Origin: Diphasiastrum complanatum
Taxonomy: Eukaryota; Streptophyta; Lycopodiopsida; Lycopodiales; Lycopodiaceae
Assembly: GCA_029204225.1 (NCBI GenBank)
Contig: CM055095.1
Location: 11,067,506 to 11,131,505, forward strand
Length of the DNA stretch: 64,000 nucleotides
Direction: 5' to 3'
The notes below the pieces were generated by a model that did no database searches, was not told the DNA's origin, and worked only from the letters and a program-made list of their open reading frames with translations. Positions 43,085-54,739 of this stretch are shown in pieces. Made by a program: the position numbers and the translations under genes. How positions within the stretch are numbered: the stretch's first letter is position 1; each line of letters opens with the position of its first letter.

Positions 43085-43730
43085 GTCGTTCGGGTTGGAT
43101 CTCACAAGATTCTTGGCTAGAAATCTCTTTGAGATCCCTCGAATCTCTTTGGATCTCACAAGATTCTATCTGAGAATCCTTGCGATTCCGTTAGGTCCTA
43201 CCTAGGTTTTAGAGTCAGATTTACCATAAGTCTAGGTCAATAGTATGAATGGCAACACCACTCAAATATTGCCTTGTCCTACACGAAGGATGGATGGCCA
43301 TAAGGTTTGTTACCCTCGACACACAACATGATAGTATGAGCACCAGAGATCTAGCCACTGAAATAGTTAGAGAAGTACGACAGTTCCAAATTCACATTTA
43401 CTAATCGCATAGATCTTGTATGGGTACTATTGTCCACCACTTTCACCCGACTATGCCAAGGACAGAACATAGTTAGCATACCAGATTCTAAGAGAGTAGA
43501 AGTGACAAAAACACCATCGTAACTCGATAATTAGTTCATCTCCCAAGCGGTCATACCTCTAAGAGCCTGGAAAACTCTTATTGATTCGGGAGTACAAGGT
43601 GATTAGGACAACCCTTGGGATTGGAAACGACATTACCCTGATCACTCGCTTAAGGGCATTGTGGGCCCTTCCCCCACTGGGGATCTTCCGATGGGACCAG
43701 TCCCTCTACGGAAAATCCACCCAACAACAC

Positions 43731-43748
43731 TGGTGCGTCTGCCGGTAG
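43731..43748 (+). promoter_or_regulatory. Primer-like site after GyH LTR copy 1
   Basis: TGGTGCGTCTGCCGGTAG, one base after the LTR end. It matches the tRNA-Asp-type primer site at about 12 of 18 positions; the primer tRNA may be a different one. Confidence 0.5.
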
Positions 43749-46700
43749 TGCAGAATCCATAATGCATCAGTCAAGAGATTTAACCATTCACATTCACTCA
43801 AAATACTGATATAGTTGAAAGAATTGTCCTTTTCCTTTGGTTATAAACCATAGTTAGTCTTCAGACAGAGATGAGTGGCCAAGCATTCCAACCAGCGCAC
43901 AATATCTTATAGTCTAGCATTGAATGCACTCATCAGAAATGAGGTGAAGTGCGACCATCAGAGAGTATAAATCAGCAAAAGTTAGAATGCGTTGTCCCAC
44001 AGAAAGCCATCACACTTTTCTATCATAGTTTGCATGAGCTATCTCACTTTCTGTAGCATGATGACTACAATATTATTTCACAAGAGTTAAAGTAATGCAG
44101 ATCTCGTGCACCCCATCTTTCCAAAATCCAGATTTTTGAGTTTTTGAAAGCAATAAGGAGTAGTAATGATGAACACCATTCTCCAAACATTCCAAGACAT
44201 CCAATCATCATCAACAAGTATCAACTTAGTGCCAGAAAACCAAAGAAAGCAACTTCAAAGGTGAGAGCAGCTAGTGTTCAAAGAATTTTGCCAATCCATC
44301 GTTGCTCCAGAATGCAATGAGAAGTGTCCATGTTGAATAGGGGCGTAGCCAGCCCACATAGTCCCGTGTAAATGCGTTAGTGTGAATAGCCAATCTAGGA
44401 GAAGCAATTATTCAAAGATAGTGGATAGTCAAAGAAACGGATCAGCATAAGTGACAGATAGAGAGACGTCTCGAGGAAACCCGACTGTTTCCAAAAAACC
44501 TCCAGGTTTTTCTCTTCATGATATTGCTGTGACACAAGTCATTCCAATATGTAGAGCCTCTTGCTATTGTCATCACTGCTGGTTTTTTATCATGCCAAGT
44601 ATGATGATGTTAGAACAATGATTAGTCTTGTCTGAAACTAGGCTGGAATTCTGCCATCGATAACTTGTAAAGGAATAACTAATGTCTGTCATATCGTTTC
44701 TGGTTGTATACTTCTATCCCAGAATCCCTAGGATTATGTTAGATCCTACCTAGGTTTCAAAGTGAGATTTAGCATAATTCTAGGTCAATAGTATGAATGG
44801 CGGCACCACTCAGATATTGCCCAGTCCTACACATAGAAGGATGGATGGCCATAAGGTTTGTTACCCTCGACACACAGCATGCATCAGTCAAGAGATTCAA
44901 GTATTGACGTTCACTCAAAATACTGATATAGTTGAAAGAATTGTCCTTTTCCTTTGGTTATAAACCATAGTTAGTCTTCATACAGAGATGAGTGGCCAAG
45001 CAATCCAACCAGCGCACAATAGCTTATAGGCCAGCATTGAATGCAATCATCAGAAATGAGGAGAAGTGCGACCATTAGAGAGTAGAATTCAACAGCAGTT
45101 AGAATGCGTTGTCTGACTGAAAGCCATCAAACTTTTCTACCATCGAAAGCAACTTTAAAGCTGAGTGCAGCCAATGTTCAAAGAATTTTGCCAATCCATC
45201 GCTGCTCTAGAATGCAATGAGAAGTGTCTATGTTGATTAGACGCGCAGCCAGCCCACATAGTCTCGTGTGAATGCGTTAGTGTGAATAGCAAATTTAGGA
45301 GGAGCAATTATTCAAAGATAGCAGAGAGTCAGAGAAGCCAACGGATCAGCATAAGTGAAAGACGGAGAGACGTCTTGAGGAAAGCCGATTGTTTCCAAAA
45401 AACCTCCAGGTATTTCTCTTCATGATATTGTTGTGAGCTTGTGAATTGATTGACTGATAGTCGAAGTAGTATAGAATGAATGGTGGGTTGTCATTGTTCT
45501 TAATAAATGATGTATGAAATCTATTGTATACCTGTGTGGGTTGTGACACAAGTGATTCCAGTATGTAGAGCCTCTTGCTATTGTCATCACTACTAGTTTT
45601 AATCATGCCAAGTATGATGTTGTTAGTAGTCTTGTCTGAAACTAGGCTGGAATTCTGCCATCGATAACTTGTAAAGGAATAATTATTGTCTGTCATATCA
45701 TTTCTGGTTGTATACAAATAACATGATGATAATCTTGTGGAAAGCTGAGTATATACTTGATTGAAAGCAAGTGTTATGAGGCTTGTTATGTCATTAACAA
45801 GGTTTGTTCAGTAATGAAGATAAATGACTAGATTGCGTGTGTATGGGGAATGATATTTGAAGTTATAGAAGTTTGATGGGTTGATTGTATATTTGAGCAA
45901 CAAATCTTTTATAAGCAAGAATGTTGTTACAGTGAAGCAGATCCAGCACACCTCGTCTTTCCAAAATCTAGATTTCTGAGTTTTTGAGAGCAATAAGGAC
46001 TAGTAATGATGAACGCCATTCTCCAAACGTTCCAACACCTCCAAACATCATCGACAAGTATCAACTGCGTGCCACAGAACCATCGAAAGCAACTTCAAAG
46101 CTGAAGGCAGCCAATGTTCAAAGAATTTTGCCAATCCATCGCTGCTCTAGAATGCAATGAGAAGTGTCTATGTTGATTAGACACGCAGCCAGCCCACATA
46201 GTCTCGTGTGAATGCGTTAGTGTGAATAGCCAATTTAGGAGGAGCAATTATTCAAAGATAGCAGAGAGTCAGAGAAGCCAACGGATCAGCATAAGTGAAA
46301 GACAGAGAGACGTCTTGAGGAAAGCCGGTTGTTTCCAAAAAACCTCCAGGTATTTCTCTTCATGATATTGTTGTGAACTTGTGAATCGATGGATTGATTG
46401 TCGAAGTAGTATAGAATGAATGGTGGGTTGTCACTGTTCTTAATAAATGATGTATGAAAGCTATTGTATACCTCTGTGGGTTGTGACACAAGTGATTCCA
46501 GTATGTGGAGCCTCTTGCTATTGTCATCACTACTGGTTTTTTATCATGCCAAGTATGATGCTCTTAGAACAATGATTAGTCTTGACTAAAACTAGGCTGG
46601 AATTCTGCCATCGATAACTTGTAAAGGAATAATTTTTGTGTGTCATATCGTTTCTGGCTATACACAAATAACATGACGATAATCTTGTGGAAAGTTGAGT

Positions 46701-46928
46701 ATATACTTGATTGAAAGCAAGTGTTATAAGGCTTGTTATGTCATTAACAAGGTTTGTTCAGTAATGAAGATAAATGACTAGACTGCGTGTGAGCAACAAA
46801 TCTTTATAAGCAAGAATGTTGTTTTGTATTGAAAAATGAAGAAATAGCTGACCCTCTTCACACACAGATGCGACTTCAATGCCCGACGAGGGTGAAACAA
46901 AACTGCCGGGCTAGGAAATAACAAACTC
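43749..46928 (+). repeat. GyH leader with nested duplications
   Basis: Two leader segments recur. X (CAAGAGATT..AA, GATGAGTGGCCAAGC, GAAGTGCGACCAT) lies at 43761-44240 and 44883-45140, with its tail at 45950-46080. Y (GTTCAAAGAATTTTGCCAATCC, AGCCAGCCCACATAGTC, GAGAGACGTCT) lies at 44243-44700, 45148-45716 and 46085-46675. A partial LTR (44713-44880) is wedged between the first Y and second X. The 123- and 67-codon minus frames within Y recur for this reason and are not genes. Confidence 0.8.
44713..44880 (+). mobile_element. GyH LTR internal fragment
   Basis: Corresponds to about 47448-47617 of LTR copy 2 (CTATCCCAGAATCCC to GACACACAGCATG), then jumps directly into leader segment X. This shows a deletion between an LTR and a downstream leader. 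Confidence 0.75.
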
Positions 46929-48014
46929 TGATAGTGAAGGTTCCGCATTTAGAAACACCCCACCCCAATGACACGTTGAAACACACGGGCCTTGGGAGGC
47001 AAGAACACTCGACCACCTAACTCCCAAGGTGGATCGAACCCATGAGCATAGAAAGGCTGAGTGAAGACCGCAAAAGTGTAAAAGTCAACGTTAATGGCTT
47101 AAATGGTAGTGGAAGCTAATTGACGCTATGTCCACGCGCTTTGCAGGAGTATCAAAAGAAGTATCACAAACACCCCCGAATATCCCTTACGTCGATCTGT
47201 TTGACCAATATCTAGATTCGCCTGGAACCGCTAATAGCGCCAACATAGATTCAGAAGATAGACCCAGGAATAGAAATCAACGAATAATATACCAACACCC
47301 TGAACTAGTCATGAATATATCAAGTGACGTGTTATCCGAGGACCCTATTGATAATCCCAGCTTAAAAGTGAGAACCATTTGAGCCGTTCGAGTCGGATCT
47401 CACAAGATTCTTGGCTAGAAATCTCTTTGAGATCCCTCGAACGATTTCTATCCCAGAATCCCTGGGATTCCGTTAGATCCTACCTAGGTTTCAGAGTCAG
47501 ATTTTGTAGAATTCTAGGTCAATAGTATGAATGGTGGCACCGCTCAAATATTGCCCAGTCCTACACATAGATGGATGGATGGCCATAGGGTTTGTTACCC
47601 TCGACACACAGCATGACAGTGTGAGCACCAGAGATTTAGCCACTAAAATAGTTAGAGAAGTACGATAGTTCCGAATTTGCATTTATTAGTCGCATAGATC
47701 GTGTATGGGTACTATTGTCCACCACTTTCACCCGACTACGCCAAGGACATAACAGAGTTAGCATACCAGATTCTAAGAGAGTAGAAGTGACAAAAACACC
47801 ATCGTAAATCGATAATCGGTTCATCTCCCAAGCGGTCATACATCTAAGAGCCTAGAAAACTCTTATTGATCTAGGATGACGGAGTCATTAGGATGGCCCT
47901 TGGGATTGGAAACAACGTTACCCTGATCACTCGCGCAAGGGCATTGTGGGCCCTTCCCCCACTGGAGATCTTCCAATGGGACCGGTCCCTCTATGGAAAA
48001 TCCACCCAACAACA
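46929..48014 (+). mobile_element. GyH LTR copy 2 (1086 bp)
   Basis: TGATAGTGAAGG...CCAACAACA. On the minus strand near its start, GGGTTCGACCCACC-type words resemble a tRNA B box (47030-47042 region), which is suggestive only. Confidence 0.7.
47128..47382 (+). pseudogene. LTR-internal open frame, copy 2 (84 codons)
   Basis: MSTRFAGVSKEVSQTPPN...ENISSDVLSEDP-like polar protein, rich in Asp, Pro, Ser, Asn. It stays open in all three LTR copies, but these are closely related, so openness alone is weak evidence of coding. No motif. Confidence 0.25.
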
Positions 48015-48015
48015 C

Positions 48016-48033
48016 TGGTACGTCTGCCGGGAG
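48016..48033 (+). promoter_or_regulatory. Primer-like site after GyH LTR copy 2
   Basis: TGGTACGTCTGCCGGGAG. A second, diverged version (TGGTGCATCTGCTACGAG) follows at about 48213 within a roughly 190 bp leader repeat, so the priming region itself is duplicated. Confidence 0.5.
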
Positions 48034-49681
48034 TGCAGAATCCATGAAAGAAATATCACTCGGAATGTACTTGTTCGTCTTGTTGTCTACATTAGTTGTT
48101 GACTGATTGCTGCTTGAAGTGAGCTTATGCAGTTTCACCATTCTGATGAAATCGATCTACAAAACCTAGGTTCACCATTGTTGAGCATCATCTGACCCGT
48201 CAGACACCAACACTGGTGCATCTGCTACGAGTGCAAAACTTGTGAAAAATATGGCTAGGAAAGTAAATGTCCATGTTGTTGTCTACATTATCAATTGAGT
48301 AGCTATCCATTTTCACCATGTTGAAGAAGATGATCTATGAAACCCACATTCGTCATTGTGAGCGTGATTTGACTCGTCCAATGGAAACAAAAGTGCATCT
48401 ATCTTCATTTGTCAACATCAAGTACTAAGAATCCTGCCAGGTAAATGTCAATCCTAATGCATCGGTCAAGAGATTCAAGTATTGACGTTCACTCAAAATA
48501 CTGATATAGTTGAAAGAATTGTCCTTTTCCTTTGGTTATAAACCATAGTTAGTCTTCATACAGAGATGAGTGGCCAAGCGTTCCAACCGGCGCACAATAG
48601 CTTATAGGCCAGCATTGAATGCAGTCATTAGAAATGAGGAGAAGTGCGACCATCAGAGAGTAGAAATGAATAGTAGTAAGAATGCGTTGTCCCACAGAAA
48701 GCCGTCACACTTTTCTATCATAGTTTGCATGAGCTATCTCACTTTCCAGAGCATGATGACTACAATATTACTTCACAAGAGTTACAGTAAAGCAGATCTA
48801 GCACACCCCGTCTTTCCAAAATCTAGATTTCTGAGGTTTTGAGAGCAATAAGGAGTAGTAATGATGACACCATTCTCCAAACGTTCCAAGACCTCCAATC
48901 ATCATCGACAAGTATCAACTGAGTGCCACAGAACCATCGAAAGCAACTTTAAAGCTAAGTGCAGCCAATGTTCAAAGAATTTTGCCAATCCAACGCTGCT
49001 CTAGAATGCAATGAGAAGTTTCTATGTTGATTAGAGGCGCAGCCAGCCCACATAGTCCCGTGTGAATCCGTTAGTGTGAATAGCCAATTTAGGAGGAGCA
49101 ATTATTCAAAGATAGCAGAGAGTCGAAGACGCGAATGGATCAGCATAAGTGAAAGACAGAGAGACGTCTTGAGAAAAGCCGGTTGTTTCCAAAAAACTTC
49201 CAGGTATCCTCTTCCTATTGTCATCGCTACTGGTTTTTTATCATGCCAAGTATGATGTTGTTAGAACAATGATTAGTCTTGTCTGAAACTAGGCTAGAAT
49301 TTTGCCATCGATAACTTGTAAACGAATAATTTTTGTCTGTCATATCGTTTCTGGCTGTATACAAATAACATGACGATAATCTTGTGGAAACTTGAGTATA
49401 TACTTGATTGAAAGCAAGTGTTATAAGGCTTGTTATGTCATTAACAAGGTTTGTTCAGTAATGAAGATAAATGACTATATTGCGTGTGTATGGGGAATGA
49501 TATTTGAAGTTATAGAAGTGTGATGGGTTGATTGTATATTTCCGAAACAAATCTTTATAAGCAAGAATGTTGTTTTGTATTGAAAAATGAAGAAATAGCT
49601 GACCCTCTTGACACACAGATGCGACATCAATGACCGGCGAGGGTGAAACACAACTGCCAGCGAGGGTGAAAGAACAAACTC
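48034..49681 (+). repeat. GyH leader, second full copy
   Basis: Contains a degenerate tandem pair (48006-48200 and 48205-48400, each starting with CAACACTGGT(A/G)C and running through GTTGTTGTCTACATTA and TGAAATCGATCTA/GAAGATGATCTA), then X (48459-48925), Y (48925-49362) and the end segment with GACCCTCTTGACACACAGATGCGAC (49599). Confidence 0.75.
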
Positions 49682-50766
49682 TGATAGTGAAGGTTCCGCA
49701 TTTAGAAACACCCCACCCTAGTTACCCGTTGAAACACACGGGCCTTGGGAGGCAAGAACACTCGACCACCTAACTCCCAAGGCGGGTCAAACCCATGAGC
49801 ATAGAAAGGTTGAGTGAAGACCGCAAAAGTGTAAAAGTCAACGTTAATGGCTTAAATGGTAGTGGAAGCTAACTGACGCTATGTCCACGCGCTTCGCAGG
49901 AGTATCAAAAGAAGTATCACAAACACCCCCGAACACCCCTCATGTCGATCTGTCTGACCAATATCTAGAGTCGCCTGGAACCGCTAATAGCGCCAACATA
50001 GATTCAAAAGATAGACCCAGGAATAGAAATCAACAAATACCATACCAACACCCTGAACTAGTCATGAATATATCAAGTGACGTGTTATCCGAGGACCCTA
50101 TTGATAATCTCAGCTTAGAAGTGAGAACCATTTGAGTCGTTCGGGTTGAATCTCACAAGATTCTTGGCTAGAAATCTCTTAGAGATCCCACAAACGATTT
50201 CTATCCCAGAATCCTTGGGATTTTGTTAGATCCTACCTAGGTTTCAGAGTCAGATTTCGTAGAATTCTAGGTCAATAGTATGAATGGTGACACCGCTCAA
50301 ATATTGCCCAGTCCTATACATAGATGGATGGATGGCCATAGGGTTTGTTACCCTTGACACACAGCATGACAGTGTGAGCACCAGAGATTTAGCCACTGAA
50401 ATAGTTAGAGAAGTACGACAGTTCCAAATTCACATTTACTAGTCGCATAGATCGTGTATGGTACTATTGTCCACCACTTTCACCCTACTACGCCAAGGAC
50501 ATAAGAGAGTTAGCATACCAGATTCTAAGAGAGTATAAGTGACAAAAACACCATCGTAACTCGATATTCAGTTTATCTCCCAAGCGGTCATACCTCTAAG
50601 AGCCTGGAAAACTCTTATTGATCTAGGAGTACGGGGTCATCAGGATCGCCCTTGGGATTGGAAACGACATTACCCTTATCACTCGCGCAAGGGCATTGTG
50701 GGCCCTTGCCCCGCTAGGGATCTTCCGATGGGACCAGTCCCTCTACAGAAAATCCACCCAACAACA
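49682..50766 (+). mobile_element. GyH LTR copy 3 (1085 bp), 5' LTR of the GyH gag
   Basis: The last LTR before gag; boundaries as in copy 2. It carries the third copy of the 84-codon frame (49881-50135). Confidence 0.75.
49881..50135 (+). pseudogene. LTR-internal open frame, copy 3 (84 codons)
   Basis: Differs from copy 2 at about ten residues, without a frame break. Confidence 0.25.
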
Positions 50767-50767
50767 G

Positions 50768-50785
50768 TGGTGCGTCTGCCGGGAG
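50768..50785 (+). promoter_or_regulatory. Primer-like site after GyH LTR copy 3
   Basis: TGGTGCGTCTGCCGGGAG, two bases after the LTR end. Confidence 0.5.
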
Positions 50786-51425
50786 TGCAGAATCCGTGAA
50801 AGAAATATCACTTGGAATGTACTTGTTCGTCTTGTTGTCTACATTAGTTGTTGACTGATTGCTGCTTGCAGTGAGCTTATGCAGTTTCACCATTATGATG
50901 AAATCGATCTACAAAACCTAGGTTCACTATTGTTGAGCGTCATCTGACCCATCAGACGCCACCATGGGAGTGCAGAAATTGTGAAAAATATGGCTTGGAA
51001 AGTAGTTGTCCATGTTGTTGTCTACATTATCGATTGAGTAGGTATCCATTTTCACCATTCTGAAGAAGATGATCTATGAAACCCACATTCTTCATTGTTG
51101 AGCGTGATTTGACTCGTCAAATGCCAACACAAGTGCATCTATCTTCATTTATCAACATCAAGTACTGAGAATCCCGCTAGGCATATGTCAATCCTAATGC
51201 ATTAGTCAAGAGATTCAACTATTGACATTCACTCAAAATACTAATATAGTTGAAAGAATTGCCCTTCTTCTTTGGTTATAAACCATATGATATGACAGTG
51301 GTTAGCATCACACAGTGATGTATGCTGAGCCCACAAATTGAGTATAAATTTTACAACATTGTCATTGTTAGGAGTACACTGTCTACAACATTGTGACATA
51401 CCCGATGCCCAAGTAGTCGAGCCGA
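50786..51425 (+). other. GyH leader in front of gag
   Basis: Leader repeat pair, then only the first 80 bases of X (51207-51287), after which a new sequence leads to gag. No Y segment here, in contrast to the upstream copies. Confidence 0.6.
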
Positions 51426-52740
51426 ATGGGGACCCTTTACCTGAAAACTGTTGGATTTCTCTCTTGGTTATGGGAATTATCACGAAAACGAGAAGCTTTA
51501 TCGGAACCTCCTAGAGATCTTAGTGATGAAGCAAGAGAGCTAGTCAGAGAATTACAAAACCATGTCCTAAGTATGAACAAGAGGGTACTAGCCCTGAATA
51601 TGGAAATAGGACAATTTAAATGCCAACTGAACCTAGTCAACCAAAAGTTATCTACACCCACCAAGCTTGTTTGTCGATTCTGCCAGGGGGAACATCTAAA
51701 CAAGTATTGTCCTACCACTATTCAGTAGGTATTGTAGGAAACGTGGCCACCTAGAAGAATGTTGTTGGAAACGTACAGAAGATACACAACCAGGATTATA
51801 CTCATGCAGGTCCTGATTAGAAGAGATTCAGTTTAGTAGATGGTAGAATTAGGCCTGTAAGAGTAGTTGACATGAAATAGGATAGATCAATTAAACAAGA
51901 CCAATTAGTGTACTTTCTTCAGAATCAATCCAGTAGGCACCATGGCAACCGAGACACTGAACCGATTGTTGTACCAACCAATGTAGGCCCCTTGCCCAAA
52001 CTAAGGAGTGGTACACCAGAAATTCCATGGGGCCCCATATGAAAATGCAAAAGATCATATCAATAATTTCAAGGGTGCTTGTTTAGCTAATGGTATAACT
52101 GATCCCCACCATGTGATGATGTATCTCACAATTATTTTGACTAGAGTAGCAAGGACATGGTACAATAGTTTATTGGGAGGAACCATCCACGACATCGATA
52201 CTTTTCACAGACTTTTCCTGACCAAGTTTGGCCCTCATAGGCCTACCATTAACAGTCTAAACCACAATGACAATATGTGGGAAACTAGTCCGGTCATAGG
52301 AAGACATCCCTACTATGCTTATGCATCAACCACACCAGTGAGTATTGAACCTTATCAAGCTGCCAAGGATAGGTTTGTCAGCTATCTGCAAAGAATTCCA
52401 AATAGACTAGTAGTCCCACCAGTTTCTCCAACCAGCCATATACCAGTACACGTGAGGCATGAGAATACGAGTCCCAACTCAGGCTTGGATGATGTACAAG
52501 AGATGTTGACAAATTATTTGGGGAACAAAAATTTCTCTACACTTGCTTCGGACATAAACATCCTGAAATGTCAACAACAAACGTTAACCCCATCACTAAG
52601 TTGTCGAAATTGTCAAGGGAATCACCTTAGTCAGGGTTGTCCAAACATGACCTACAATTATTACCAAAAGGATGGTCATTGAGAGCAAGAATATTGGGAA
52701 CGGTTAGAAGATAGATAAACCCTTGTGCCTAGAGGATCTT
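51426..52740 (+). pseudogene. GyH: Ty3/gypsy gag with knuckle modules on both sides of a capsid domain
   Basis: 51426-51728: helix-rich segment (SDEARELVRELQNHVLSMNKR, coiled-coil-like) and knuckle CRFCQGEHLNKYC (CX2CX3HX4C), then a frameshifted YCRKRGHLEECCW (about 51725-51765). 52008-52682: capsid region KFHGAPYENAKDHINNFKGA, VARTWYNSLLGGTI, FHRLFLTKFG; a Pro-rich linker; a helix; knuckle CRNCQGNHLSQGC; then NYYQKDGH.EQEYWE. The second module repeats the layout of the first (helix, LKCQ/FKCQ, CX2CX3HX4C, YxxxGHxE). So two gag 3' ends are present, the first without its capsid. Stops and frame changes make it inactive. No protease follows. Confidence 0.75.
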
Positions 52741-53120
52741 GCAACCAAGAGCAATCAAATAGAATGATCAAATATGAAAATATGAAGCCTCCAGTACTTT
52801 TTAATTGAGTTTGCTTACAGTAGTAGAAAATATTTTCTACTACATGTTATAGTTCATTTATGCTTATGTATGATTTTCAACCTAGATCTCTAGTGAATGT
52901 GGAGACAAAGTCTATTAAATCTAAAAAGTTGTAGATTTCCCACATGATATGTAAGATTTGTTGCAGCATGTGATATTATGCGTAGTGCTCAAGACAGAGC
53001 TAAGCACTATGCTAATTTAAAGAGATCTCCCAAAGATTTTTAAAGTTGATGATTGGTTATATCTTAGACAATCCAAAAGATTCTAGGACTATGCATACTA
53101 GAAAGAATTATAATTTCTCT
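52738..53120 (+). pseudogene. Chromodomain-gypsy integrase C-terminal region, copy 1
   Basis: Stop-ridden reading gives YDFQPRSLVNVETKS and MRSAQDRAKHYANLKRSPKDF, the integrase tail motif (AQDRxKxYAD..RR) of gypsy chromoviruses. A duplicate is at 53836-54203. Confidence 0.65.
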
Positions 53121-53483
53121 ACTAGATATTGTATATCACTTCAGACTATTAAGAAAATTATTTCTTCAGCTTATGAATTTGATTTGAGGACAAGTCAACT
53201 GCTCATTCAGTAATCCATGTAAGCTGCCATAATCTAAGTTTACATGAAGATGATATAGTTGGATCTGATGAGGATCTTACCCATTTGGAAGATTTATCAC
53301 TTAATGTATCTTTGGAACTTGAAAGAGTACTCAAGATCATAGGTAAATAATTGAAAAATCATTCTATCTCTGAGTGCTTGATTAGGTGGAAGGGTCGGAT
53401 TGAGGATGATGATTCGTGGGAAAGAGTTGAAAGCATAAAGTAGATCTAGGCCTAGTTTTCACTTTTGACGACAAACGTACTTC
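53121..53483 (+). pseudogene. Chromodomain-gypsy 3' end with chromodomain remnant
   Basis: At 53364-53443 the plus strand reads ISECLIRWKGRIEDDDSWERVESIK, matching the core of an integrase-linked chromodomain (Y-L-[IV]-KWKG..x(D/E)..WE). Chromodomains guide integration to methylated chromatin (known). The preceding 250 bases show only weak coding. It differs in LTR sequence from GyH, so it is a separate element. Confidence 0.7.
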
Positions 53484-53496
53484 AAGGGGGGAAGAA
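53484..53496 (+). promoter_or_regulatory. Polypurine tract of the chromodomain element
   Basis: AAGGGGGGAAGAA directly before TGTTATGTCC. Confidence 0.75.
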
Positions 53497-53700
53497 TGTT
53501 ATGTCCATGTACCAAAAAACTCATCAAGATGACACAAGATAAAATTGTTGTCTACAAGTGTGGGTAGTACAGATACCAACCCTCACCAAGTTTGAATCCC
53601 AAATCTTCAACCTAAAACTTGATTTGAGCTCACCCTCTCAAGAGTAGCTTTCTAGCAACAATCGATAGTTCTTTGATCAATGATTATCATCTTCTACTTG
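53497..53700 (+). mobile_element. Start of 3' LTR of the chromodomain element
   Basis: Begins TGTTATGTCCATGTACC after the polypurine tract. The end cannot be placed, because a minus-sense copia primer-like word follows at 53701. Confidence 0.5.
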
Positions 53701-53712
53701 GCTCTAATACCA
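53701..53712 (-). promoter_or_regulatory. Copia primer-like site
   Basis: Minus strand TGGTATTAGAGC, one base from the tRNA-iMet primer site; a minus-sense LTR would lie at 53715-53830, but I cannot define it. Confidence 0.4.
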
Positions 53713-53835
53713 TGTTGAAAATATAGTACAAAGGACCGTAAATGAGCCTACTTAAAGCTCCAAGAGTGATTGATTGATTGACACACCTATCCAATGCAAA
53801 ACTAGTCACCAAATCTTGATCTAGATTAGCAAATT

Positions 53836-54203
53836 AGGATCTTACAACCAAGAGCAATCAAATAGAATGATCAAATATAAAAATCTGAAGCCTCCAGTAC
53901 TTTTTGATTGAGTTTGCTTACAATAGTAGAAAATATTCTCTACTACATGTTATAGTTCTTTTATGCTTATGTATGATTTTCAATCTAGATCTCTAGTGAA
54001 TGTGGAGACGAAGTCTATTTAATTTTACTAAGTTGTAGATTTCCCACATGATATGTAAGAATTGTTGCAATTGGCATGTGATATTATGCGTAGTGCTCAG
54101 GATAGAGCTAAACACTATGCCGATTTTAAGAGATCTCCCAAAGATTTTTGAAGTTGATGATTGGGTATATCTTAGAAAATCCAAAAGATTCTAGGACTAT
54201 GCG
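53836..54203 (+). repeat. Integrase-tail duplication, copy 2
   Basis: About 368 bases matching 52738-53100 at roughly 95 percent by eye, from GATCTTACAACCAAGAGCAATC to GATTCTAGGACTATGC. Copy 2 keeps AKHYADFKRSPKDF and has slightly fewer lesions there. The 0.73 kb between the copies holds the chromodomain, PPT and LTR start. Confidence 0.85.
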
Positions 54204-54598
54204 ATTCTAAGGGATTACTATGAGAGATGGATTGTATATACAAAAGGCTCTTCCCCACCTCAATTTAAGTGAAAATCCAACATGTAATATGGAAGATGAT
54301 TGACCTTTTTTGTCCTGATTTGTTAATCTTACCTAATCCTTGAGTTTTGCCAAGTTGGTGGCTAGGTTGGTTATCCACCTCCATGATTAAAGGAATTTGG
54401 TCCTATAATTTAGGAATTATGACCAAACAAACCCAACTAACCATATGAATGATATGTAACCTATCTAGGGTAGCCTACACATGTGGGAACATGGAATCAC
54501 AAATGTGGGACCCACCTATGTGCAATCTACATGGTTTTGATCAAGCTAGATTTGCCAATTTTTGGCAATTTCTCACACTCAAAAGGCAATGAGCATAT
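54204..54598. other. No gene seen; small hairpin
   Basis: Includes an inverted repeat TTTGGTCCTATAATT/AATTATGACCAAA at 54396-54427 with a 4-base loop. Possibly a remnant of a small inverted-repeat element. Confidence 0.5.
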
Positions 54599-54682
54599 GG
54601 TGTGCAAACTCTATAAAGCATTGTATGGATTGAAACAATCACCAAGAGCATGGTTTTAGAGAATTAATTCTTTCTGAAATTG
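54599..54682 (+). pseudogene. Ty1/copia RT fragment
   Basis: Reads [16 protein letters not shown], a highly conserved RT motif of copia elements (usually [14 protein letters not shown]), then TAG. The rest of RT is absent: upstream is unrelated sequence and downstream a SET fragment. Confidence 0.85.
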
Positions 54683-54739
54683 TATGTAATTTCTATTTTG
54701 TCAATTTCATGTGTACTTCAATAAGATTTAATATTAATT

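Larger units (their letters stand above)
41267..43729 (+). mobile_element. GyH LTR copy 1, with 1.36 kb extra segment
   Basis: From TGATAGTGAAGGTTCCGC to CCACCCAACAACA, next to a primer-like site. Compared with copies 2 and 3 (1086 and 1085 bp), it has 41454-42812 extra. The extra part holds a 134-codon frame (42410-42814). No target-site duplication frames it, so it may be an insertion here or a deletion shared by the other copies. Confidence 0.65.

Noticed and set aside
45346-46489. Minus frames with NDNPPFILYYFD in two copies
   Set aside because: Both lie in duplicated GyH leader segment Y; recurrence reflects DNA duplication and the Y copies at 44243 and 48925 do not keep the frame.
47020-47045. 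tRNA-like B box in GyH LTR, suggesting a SINE
   Set aside because: Only the B-box-like word fits; no A box at proper distance and no A-rich or simple-repeat tail.
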